Assembly: GCA_016866815.1 (NCBI GenBank)
Contig: VGKZ01000030.1
Location: forward strand, 1-11,189
Reading direction: 5' to 3'
Length of the DNA stretch: 11,189 nt
Source of the DNA: Candidatus Peregrinibacteria bacterium
GTDB lineage: Bacteria; Patescibacteriota; Gracilibacteria; Peribacterales; Peribacteraceae
The position numbers and the translations under genes are program-made. Positions 6,350 through 11,189 of this stretch are shown here, one piece after another. The notes beneath the pieces are model-generated. The model worked only from the letters and a program-made list of their open reading frames with translations, was not told where the DNA came from and searched no databases. Every line of letters begins with the position of its first letter. Positions within the stretch are counted from its first letter, which is position 1.

Positions 6350-7545
6350 TGAGCATCACAATCCTTCGGCGATATCTTCTTGTTGTTCTATTGCAGTGCT
6401 TTGCGATTCTCCTTGCACTGGTTCAGTCGCTCAACGGTGTACGGACCGATGAGGCGAAGTATCTTCTGAATATTCCCTATCCGCATCCGCCGCTCCTGCG
6501 GTTTTTGATGGGCAATACAGAGGCGTTTCCGTTTCAGGAGTTATTCTGGAGGCTTCTCTTCGCCACGCTTCTCGTACAGGCAGTATGGATCGTTGCAGAT
6601 CTGGGTCGTTCTCTGGCAACAGAGAAGAGAGTGACTCTCTGCTTGCTGTGGCTTACGGCAGGTTCACTGCTCTTTCAGGCCGGTACGGTGATGATGGCAC
6701 CGATCACTGCATTGCAGGGGCTTATTGTTGTCTGGTTCTTTCTGAAGAGTAAAAAACTGGATGCCGGCAGTTCGCAGTTGGCTGGTGTGGCACTGTTCTG
6801 GCTGGCTTCACTCTTCACTGCGTACCAGGCGGTGCTCTATGCCCCGGTTGTCTGGGGCATTTTCCGCCGCAATGGCTGCTCTTCCTCACGCGCTTCCGTG
6901 ATTACAGTGGTGCCCATTGCTCTGCTGCTTCTCTACGTCGCGGGAAACCCTCTCGCCATTTCCAGTTTTATCAGTGCGGGAGGACAGAATGCGGGTTCGT
7001 CGTATGAAGGTATCACCGGATCCATCGTGGTTGCATGGCTGACCGCGGGGAGCGGCATTCTGAGCGTACTCGGTACCTACGGAGCGCTCCGATCCGGACG
7101 GAAGGAATTGTTCATCAGCGTTCTCCTATTGTTCACGTTCCTCCTGGTGTCATTCCGCGCATATTATGCTGTCTTGTTCCTACCGCTCTTCATTGCGGGT
7201 GTTGCGGCACATCCCGCAGTTCTGCAAAAGTCACACTTGGTAGCTGCCGCACAACTCTGTTGCGCTGTTCTGCTCTTGGCCCAGACCCCACTTTCCATAG
7301 GTTCATCCCCCGCACGGCATGTGATGCAGCGCATCAACGATCTCCCTGGCACAGGAGTGGTGCTGATTCACGGTTCCTTTGGTCATGAGTGGCAGTACGA
7401 AAGCAGGATTCCCATTCTGCGCTATCGGTCCGCACTCCTGTCCAAATCCAAAGCGGTGGTATGTCTTGAACGTTGTCCCGAAGTGGCGCGTTACGGGTTC
7501 TATCAGATCGCGAATATGGGTGAAGAGGTGTGGATTAGAAGATAG
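6340..7545 (+). CDS. Polytopic membrane glycosyltransferase-like protein (GT-C/ArnT-PMT type)
   Basis: A 401-residue protein with about nine or ten hydrophobic segments (near 12-30, 70-87, 97-115, 118-136, 146-175, 186-205, 227-248, 258-290 and 298-314) and a soluble tail of about 75 residues. After the first helix comes RTDEAKYLLNIPYPHPPLLRF (first residues at 35), which resembles the first outer loop of GT-C enzymes such as ArnT and protein O-mannosyltransferases: an acidic Asp-Glu pair (37-38) followed by a PPLL motif (50-53). Known relatives move a sugar from a polyprenyl-phosphate donor to lipid or protein outside the membrane. Here that donor could come from the DPM1-GtrA fusion upstream. 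It is shorter than most ArnT-type enzymes and the rest is divergent, so the family call rests mainly on topology and one loop. It overlaps the preceding small gene by 10 bases. Confidence 0.65.
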   Translation: MPVVSITILRRYLLVVLLQCFAILLALVQSLNGVRTDEAKYLLNIPYPHPPLLRFLMGNTEAFPFQELFWRLLFATLLVQAVWIVADLGRSLATEKRVTLCLLWLTAGSLLFQAGTVMMAPITALQGLIVVWFFLKSKKLDAGSSQLAGVALFWLASLFTAYQAVLYAPVVWGIFRRNGCSSSRASVITVVPIALLLLYVAGNPLAISSFISAGGQNAGSSYEGITGSIVVAWLTAGSGILSVLGTYGALRSGRKELFISVLLLFTFLLVSFRAYYAVLFLPLFIAGVAAHPAVLQKSHLVAAAQLCCAVLLLAQTPLSIGSSPARHVMQRINDLPGTGVVLIHGSFGHEWQYESRIPILRYRSALLSKSKAVVCLERCPEVARYGFYQIANMGEEVWIRR

Positions 7546-7548
7546 GCT

Positions 7549-7594
7549 TGTTGAGTCGTTCATTGTTTGTTCTGAAGAGCTCAACAGCAGAACA
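7549..7594. repeat. Two interleaved inverted repeats between convergent genes
   Basis: The 50-base gap between the GT-C-like gene and the UDP-GlcA epimerase holds TGTTGAG (7549-7555) paired with CTCAACA (7580-7586), and TGTTCTG (7568-7574) paired with CAGAACA (7588-7594). The arms interleave, so only one stem, or a pseudoknot, could form at a time. There is no clear T tract after either stem, so this is at best an imperfect two-way terminator. Confidence 0.35.
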
Positions 7595-7595
7595 G

Positions 7596-8543
7596 CTAAC
7601 AACCGTAATATTCTTTATACCAAGCAACAAACTTCGGAATTCCTTCTGCGATCTTCGTCTTCGGTTCGAATCCCAATTTCTCTTTCGCGTGTGAAATATC
7701 CGCAGAACTCTTCGTCGTATCGCCCGGCTGCATAGGCATATACACTTTCTTCCCCTCTGTACCCAGGGCTTTTTCCAATGTCGTGATGTAGTCCATCAAC
7801 TCTTCGGTCTTACCACAGCCGAGGTTAAAAATTTCTTTCTCGTAGTTTTTATCAATCGCAGAAATAATCCCTGAGACGATGTCGTCGACGTAGGTAAAAT
7901 CACGTTGCATTTTTCCCTGTCCGAAAATATTGAGCGGTTCTCCTTTGATTATTGCATCCGTAAAGAGAAAGAGTGCCATATCCGGGCGGCCCCAGGGTCC
8001 GTATACCGTAAAGAATCGCAGGCCTGTTGTGCGTGTTCTGTAGAGATGGTGATACACGTGGGCCATTTCTTCATTGCTGCGCTTGTTCATGCCGTAGAGC
8101 GAGAGAGGATTATCCACACGGTCGCTTTCCTTCGAAGGAAAATCCGTATTGCCCCCGTAGACCGAGCTCGTTGAGGCATAGATCAGCCCCGGAATTTTCT
8201 GCATGCGTACTTCATCGATCACATGGAAGAACCCTTTGATGTTGATATCGATGTACTCCGACGGATGATCGAATGCGTAACGGACTCCTGCGAGGGCGGC
8301 GAGGTGACACACGCGGTCGACGCCTTTCATGGCCTGCGCAAGCGCCGGACGGTCCATAATATCCCCGCGGATCATCGTACAATTGTCGTACCCTTCCAGT
8401 TCCTTTGCGCGCGCTTTCTTGAGGTTTGGATCGTAGTACTCGTTAAAGTTATCGAAACTGACGACGGTATCGCCGCGTTCGAGGAGAAGTTTCGCGGTGT
8501 GAAACCCGATAAAGCCAGCCGCACCTGTTATGAGAATCTTCAT
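7596..8543 (-). CDS. UDP-glucuronate 4-epimerase
   Basis: A 315-residue cytoplasmic extended SDR that interconverts UDP-glucuronate and UDP-galacturonate. The identification rests on several segments close to the LpsL/Cap1J group: NAD-binding GAAGFIG (7-13), NFNEYYDPNLKKAR (32-45), HLAALAGVRYA (80-90), the active-site STSSVYGGN (124-132), Tyr150/Lys154 in YGMNK, LRFFTVYGPWGRPDMALFLF and GKMQRDFTYVDDI. The YGPWGRPDMA stretch is especially typical of UDP-GlcA epimerases. The length is normal and the start is followed immediately by the first strand. Upstream on the same strand, past one small gene, lies the UDP-glucose dehydrogenase that makes its substrate, so the pair forms a two-step route to UDP-GalA. 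No TAnnnT box sits at 6-8 bases before the ATG, unlike most neighbours, which suggests it is expressed from an upstream promoter. Confidence 0.92.
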   Translation of the reverse strand: MKILITGAAGFIGFHTAKLLLERGDTVVSFDNFNEYYDPNLKKARAKELEGYDNCTMIRGDIMDRPALAQAMKGVDRVCHLAALAGVRYAFDHPSEYIDINIKGFFHVIDEVRMQKIPGLIYASTSSVYGGNTDFPSKESDRVDNPLSLYGMNKRSNEEMAHVYHHLYRTRTTGLRFFTVYGPWGRPDMALFLFTDAIIKGEPLNIFGQGKMQRDFTYVDDIVSGIISAIDKNYEKEIFNLGCGKTEELMDYITTLEKALGTEGKKVYMPMQPGDTTKSSADISHAKEKLGFEPKTKIAEGIPKFVAWYKEYYGC

Positions 8544-8584
8544 GCTTCACAGTGTGGTGCGAAGCAATGGCGCTGGCAAGCGGC

Positions 8585-8782
8585 TTACTTGTCGGAAATC
8601 TTGCTGACAGACGGCGGTGCCTGCAGTGCTTGTGACAGCTCATGCCGTTTGGGTTCCTGCATCATTGTGCTGATAAAATGCTCTAATCCGTTGTACTGCT
8701 CTTGCTTCTTCGGAGTCATGCTTTCCCAGCGTTTTTTTGCCAGGGAACGGCGCTGATCTTCAATGCTTTGCTGCGAATCCAT
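8585..8782 (-). CDS. 65-residue charged protein, unknown function
   Basis: I do not recognise this protein. It is highly charged (nine acidic, eleven Lys/Arg), has no cysteine and no hydrophobic segment, and most of it looks helical, with a Pro/Ser-rich end. The RRSLAKKRWESMTPKKQEQY stretch (11-30) is the most distinctive part and would suit a helical, possibly nucleic-acid- or protein-binding module; this is only an impression. Evidence that it is real: it fills the gap between ugd and the UDP-GlcA epimerase on the same strand, leaving 44 and 41 bases either side, and it has the best promoter-like site near a small gene here (TTGCGA, 16 bases, TACCTT, 6 bases, ATG). There is no Shine-Dalgarno. 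Its place between two steps of one pathway may be incidental. Confidence 0.55.
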   Translation of the reverse strand: MDSQQSIEDQRRSLAKKRWESMTPKKQEQYNGLEHFISTMMQEPKRHELSQALQAPPSVSKISDK

Positions 8783-8788
8783 GTGCCG

Positions 8789-8816
8789 AAGGTATCAGAA
8801 ATTTCCCTGGTCGCAA
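8789..8816 (-). promoter_or_regulatory. Candidate leaderless promoter of the 65-residue gene
   Basis: On the minus strand TTGCGA (8811-8816) and TACCTT (8789-8794) are separated by 16 bases. The -10 ends 6 bases before the ATG at 8782. It lies in the 44-base gap after the ugd stop, so the small gene and the epimerase behind it could be transcribed independently of ugd. Confidence 0.5.
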
Positions 8817-8826
8817 TCAAATGCTT

Positions 8827-10209
8827 TCACGAAACGGGCATGCCGACTCCGTAGTACAGAAGCCCTGCTTCTTTCACTTCTTCGGGAGTGTAGATATTGC
8901 GTCCGTCGAAGAGCATATTTCCCTTCATACTCTCCTTCAGTTCTTTCAGATCGATGCCGCGGAACGCATCCCATTCTGTGAGAATGACGACCGCATCCGC
9001 GTTTTTCGTCGCCTCTATCGGAGAAGGGCTGTACCCGATGGTATCTCCGATAATTTTTTTCGTGTTCTCCATTGAGACCGGGTCATGCACGGTGACGGAG
9101 TGTCCTGCGGAGAGCAGCATCGGAATCAGATCGAGACTCGGAGCTTCACGCATGTCGTCTGTGCGTGGCTTGAATGAAAGTCCCCACAGCGCGACTGTCG
9201 CACTCTTCGGCAGGGTAGCGAGAATCTTCTTGAAGAACCGTTCGCGTTGGTGTTGGTTGATCTGATGGGTCGCTTCGACGATCGGCATCGGGACGTCTGT
9301 TGCACGACTCAGGGCAATCAATGCCTTGACGTCCTTTGGGAAGCAGCTGCCGCCGTACCCGATTCCCGCATGGAGAAACCGGGGGCCGATGCGGTCATCC
9401 ATACCCATGCCGCGTGCGATGTCACGCACGTTTGCCCCCGTCTTCTCCGCTAACTCGCTCATCATGTTGATGAAGGAGATCTTCGTAGCGAGGAATGCAT
9501 TGGAAGCGTACTTCACAATTTCGGCACTCTCCCTGTTCATCCAGACGATCGGCTTTCCGGTGCGCGTGAGGGGATGATAGATCTCTTCCATTATTTCTTT
9601 CGCCCAGCCTTCGCCCCCTCGGCTTCGCTCGGGGCTACGCCTGCCTGCCGGCAGGCAGGGACGGGCAGGCCACGAATCACCATTCAGGCCGACGATGATT
9701 CGATCCGGTTGCATGGTGTCGTGTACTGCATGACCTTCGCGGAGAAATTCCGGGTTACTGACCACGGGGATGGTGATAGCTTCGCCGCGGGCTTTGAGTA
9801 TCTTTTCGATCAATGCTTCACACTCCTTTCCCGTTCCAACGGGTACTGTCGATTTATTCACGAAGACGAGATCCTGACCAGCGTGCTTCGCAACGGTTTC
9901 CGCAACGGTGAAGACGGCACGGAGATCCGCGGAAAAATCTGCATTTGGCGGCGTGGCGACGGCGGAAAACACGACCCGGCATCCGGGCAGCGCTTCCTTC
10001 AGATCCGTCGTGAACCGGAGGCGCCCAGTGTTCAGATTCCTCGCTAGGAGGTCTTCCACTTCCGGTTCATAAATAGGACTCTTGCCACATTGCAGCATTT
10101 TTACCTTGTTCGCGTCGATATCGACGCCGATGACTTCATGCCCCAATTCCGCGAAGCAAACCGCGGAAACGAGGCCGACGTAGCCGGTACCGATGACGGA
10201 GATTTTCAC
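8827..10209 (-). CDS. ugd: UDP-glucose 6-dehydrogenase with an in-frame repeat-derived insertion
   Basis: A 460-residue cytoplasmic enzyme oxidising UDP-glucose to UDP-glucuronate with two NAD+. Seen directly: Rossmann motif GTGYVGLVSA (7-16), the SPIYEPE segment (44-50), the NKSTVPVGT segment (118-126), SNPEFLREGHAV (151-162), the RESAEIVKYASNAFLATKISF helix (from 226), catalytic Cys289 in GYGGSCFPKD (284-293) and GLSFKPRTDDMREAPS (343-358). The family is usually nearer 430-440 residues. The excess is about 22 residues (181-202) in which the DNA is a palindromic repeat element, lying between PDRIIVGLNGDSW and AKEIMEEIY. The insertion falls outside the motifs listed, so the enzyme may still work. 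The GTG start is fixed by the first strand (KISVIGTGYVG) and by a promoter whose -10 ends 6 bases upstream. The epimerase using its product lies downstream. Confidence 0.93.
   Translation of the reverse strand: MKISVIGTGYVGLVSAVCFAELGHEVIGVDIDANKVKMLQCGKSPIYEPEVEDLLARNLNTGRLRFTTDLKEALPGCRVVFSAVATPPNADFSADLRAVFTVAETVAKHAGQDLVFVNKSTVPVGTGKECEALIEKILKARGEAITIPVVSNPEFLREGHAVHDTMQPDRIIVGLNGDSWPARPCLPAGRRSPERSRGGEGWAKEIMEEIYHPLTRTGKPIVWMNRESAEIVKYASNAFLATKISFINMMSELAEKTGANVRDIARGMGMDDRIGPRFLHAGIGYGGSCFPKDVKALIALSRATDVPMPIVEATHQINQHQRERFFKKILATLPKSATVALWGLSFKPRTDDMREAPSLDLIPMLLSAGHSVTVHDPVSMENTKKIIGDTIGYSPSPIEATKNADAVVILTEWDAFRGIDLKELKESMKGNMLFDGRNIYTPEEVKEAGLLYYGVGMPVS
9604..9669 (-). repeat. Palindromic element inserted in frame in ugd
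   Basis: About 66 bases coding for residues 181-202 have no counterpart in the usual enzyme. The segment contains a perfect 20-base palindrome at 9640-9659 (CCTGCCTGCC followed by its reverse complement) and a second imperfect inverted repeat at 9613-9635 (GCCCC...GGGGC around CTCGGCTTCGCTC). The encoded peptide is rich in Pro, Arg and Gly (PARPCLPAGRR...). Trp codons lie at both edges (residues 180 and 202), which could mark a small target duplication, although only TGG is identical. Both submotifs resemble words I associate with dispersed repeats in CPR and other environmental genomes. Exact ends are uncertain by a few bases. Confidence 0.7.
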
Positions 10210-10215
10210 GGGGTT

Positions 10216-10244
10216 AGTGTAGGAGGAGTTTGGTGGGCTGTCAG
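10216..10244 (-). promoter_or_regulatory. Promoter of ugd
   Basis: On the minus strand CTGACA (10239-10244) and TACACT (10216-10221) are 17 bases apart, and the -10 ends 6 bases before the GTG start at 10209. This is the best sigma70-like promoter in the window and predicts a transcript starting at the start codon. No Shine-Dalgarno precedes the GTG. Confidence 0.65.
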
Positions 10245-10256
10245 GCGGTTTGAGGA

Positions 10257-10284
10257 GTTATTCGTTACTCGTTACTCGTGATTC
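10257..10284 (-). repeat. Four heptamers inverted relative to the main array
   Basis: Read on the plus strand the units are GTTATTC, GTTACTC, GTTACTC and GTGATTC, exactly phased at 7 bases. Their reverse complements (GAATCAC, GAGTAAC, GAGTAAC, GAATAAC) are of the same type as the units at 10311-10422, so the two blocks are inverted with respect to each other across a 26-base spacer and could pair into a long imperfect hairpin. The block lies just upstream of the ugd promoter. Confidence 0.7.
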
Positions 10285-10310
10285 GTCTGTACGTCACATA
10301 TACTTATTAC

Positions 10311-10422
10311 GAGTCACGAGTCACGAGTCACGAGTCACGGATCTCGGATCTCGGATCACGGATCACGGATCACGAATCACGGATCACGGATCTCGCATCT
10401 CACATCTCACATCTCACATCAC
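10311..10422 (+). repeat. Degenerate heptamer tandem array, 16 units
   Basis: Sixteen consecutive 7-base units with no slip in phase: four GAGTCAC, two GGATCTC, three GGATCAC, one GAATCAC, one GGATCAC, one GGATCTC, one GCATCTC, two ACATCTC and one ACATCAC. The pattern follows roughly RVRTCWC, with neighbouring units most alike, as expected if units spread by local duplication. It occupies much of the 326-base non-coding stretch between ugd and the kinase gene. It translates in several frames into repetitive Ser/His/Arg/Thr peptides, which should not be annotated as protein. Confidence 0.9.
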
Positions 10423-10469
10423 GATCCTTGTACTGTTCGATTACTTCCACCAAACTACACCCGTGACCC

Positions 10470-10562
10470 AACGCACCCTCATCACCCTTCGGCAGGCTCA
10501 GGGCGGGAATACTCGTCAAAACTGCTCCGATTTGTATGCACGCTAAACGTACTCTCATCACC
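10470..10562 (+). repeat. Near-duplicate of the kinase start region flanking a dispersed-repeat motif
   Basis: AACGCACCCTCATCACC at 10470-10486 and AACGTACTCTCATCACC at 10546-10562 agree at 15 of 17 bases. The second copy encodes the RTLIT of the kinase N terminus. The first, read from GTG at 10463, would encode TQRTLIT in another frame, and similarity stops exactly where the motif CTTCGGCAGGCTCAGG (10487-10502) begins. That motif resembles a dispersed-repeat word of environmental bacterial genomes. The rest of 10423-10535 shows nothing else I can name. Confidence 0.45.
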
Positions 10563-11189
10563 GGTTCCGTGGCGTACGACGTCCTCCTCGGCTACGACGG
10601 CTCATTTGCCGATGCCATCGACGGTGCCGATACCAAAAAACTCTCCGTCAGTTTTTTCTCGCCGCGGTATGCCAGGCACCACGGTGGCACGGGCGCCAAC
10701 ATCGCATGGAACTTGCGGCTGCTCGGTGGCGACCCCATGCTCGTCTCTACGGTAGGTACAGACGGTAGCTCCTACAAGGCACTGATGGCGGAGCGCGGAG
10801 TCGATGTCACCTACCTCGAACAACGCGCTGACAGCGTCACGGCGACTGCCATGATTGGCACGGACACAGGCGAGCGTCAGATAGCATTCTTTCATCCCGG
10901 CGCGGATGCCCTCGGTGACTGGCCCGATCTCACGGATCAGCGCGAAGACATCGGTCATGCCATCATCAGTCCGAGGAATCCGATCATCATGATGAAAGCG
11001 GTGCGTTGGTGCGCGAAGCACAAGGTGCAGTATATCTTCGATCCCGGACAGCTGATCATCGGCTTGAGTGCGGATGAACTTCGTTTCGGTATGAAGCAGG
11101 CGAAGGGCATTATTGCCAATGCCTATGAATGGGAGCTGCTGTCCCAGAAGGCCGGTATCAACGAGCATGATGCCGTTTCCCATAGTGAC
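10536..11189 (+). CDS. PfkB-family carbohydrate/nucleoside kinase (3' end outside window)
   Basis: The first 218 codons of a ribokinase-like kinase that runs off the window. Seen directly: a first strand LITGSVAYDVLL (7-18), KLSVSF (35-40), the PfkB signature 1 region HGGTGANIAWNLRLLGGDP (49-67), TVGTDG (72-77), GVDVTYL (88-94) and FDPGQLI (168-174) before the IIANAYEWELL segment (192-202). The KLSVSF and HGGTGANIA forms remind me of adenosine/nucleoside-kinase-like members, so the substrate may be a nucleoside, not a surface sugar. The C-terminal GAGD motif with the catalytic Asp is outside the window. ATG 10536 is the only ATG, GTG or TTG between the upstream in-frame stop (TGA at 10464) and the first strand. 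Neither a Shine-Dalgarno nor a TAnnnT box at 6-8 bases is present. It is transcribed away from ugd. Confidence 0.88.
   Translation, partial: MHAKRTLITGSVAYDVLLGYDGSFADAIDGADTKKLSVSFFSPRYARHHGGTGANIAWNLRLLGGDPMLVSTVGTDGSSYKALMAERGVDVTYLEQRADSVTATAMIGTDTGERQIAFFHPGADALGDWPDLTDQREDIGHAIISPRNPIIMMKAVRWCAKHKVQYIFDPGQLIIGLSADELRFGMKQAKGIIANAYEWELLSQKAGINEHDAVSHSD

Noticed and set aside
8544..8565. A hairpin (GCTTC with GAAGC, one bulge) just before the UDP-GlcA epimerase ATG.
   Set aside because: It is short and bulged and could arise by chance. With no accompanying box or conservation data, it is not listed as a regulatory site.
10311..10422. A CRISPR-like array.
   Set aside because: Units are only 7 bases, directly abutting, without spacers; no cas gene is present.
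10250..10546. A 98-codon frame and a 62-codon frame through the heptamer array.
   Set aside because: They are translations of the tandem repeat (repeated SRITDHG-like peptides) without any independent coding sign. Such repeat peptides are a known source of false proteins.

Overview
The window is a surface-glycan biosynthesis locus from a bacterium with compact genes and a moderately GC-rich sequence. It uses standard stop codons, including TGA. Almost every gene makes, converts or transfers activated sugars. The short in-frame palindromic insertions, degenerate heptamer arrays, sparse Shine-Dalgarno sites and probable leaderless starts would fit a Patescibacteria/CPR genome, perhaps Peregrinibacteria-like. 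That placement is an inference from style, not from a marker gene.

Layout. Bases 2-361 are the 3' end of a GDP-mannose 4,6-dehydratase gene. It converges on a TviB/WbpO-type NDP-sugar dehydrogenase (365-1639, minus). A divergent promoter region full of short repeats (1640-1763) leads into a stand-alone GtrA membrane protein (1764-2168) and a UDP-galactopyranose-mutase-like FAD protein (2240-3931). An extended-SDR epimerase/dehydratase (3928-4851, minus) is divergent from a DPM1-type glycosyltransferase fused to a second GtrA domain (4899-5990). The 47-base gap between those two holds a perfect dyad with outward -10-like boxes. A small membrane protein (6050-6349) overlaps a multi-spanning GT-C-like transferase (6340-7545). 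On the minus strand lie UDP-glucose dehydrogenase (8827-10209), a 65-residue unknown protein (8585-8782) and UDP-glucuronate 4-epimerase (7596-8543). The non-coding stretch 10210-10535 holds the ugd promoter, 16 tandem heptamers, four inverted heptamers and a short dispersed-repeat motif. A PfkB-family kinase (10536 to the end) runs off the window.

How the genes fit together. Ugd and the epimerase give UDP-Glc to UDP-GlcA to UDP-GalA. Gmd supplies GDP-4-keto-6-deoxymannose. The TviB-like enzyme oxidises a UDP-HexNAc. The DPM1-GtrA fusion probably charges polyprenyl phosphate with a sugar and helps flip it. The GT-C-like protein is a plausible user of that lipid-linked donor on the outer face. 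The PfkB kinase may belong to a different pathway.

Most notable observations: (1) eight genes have a TAnnnT hexamer ending 6-8 bases before the start codon and no well-placed Shine-Dalgarno, pointing to leaderless transcription; (2) a 66-base palindrome-bearing element sits in frame inside ugd; (3) an exactly phased degenerate heptamer array lies between ugd and the kinase; (4) the kinase start region appears partly duplicated next to a dispersed-repeat motif. I see no tRNA, rRNA, CRISPR array or transposase.
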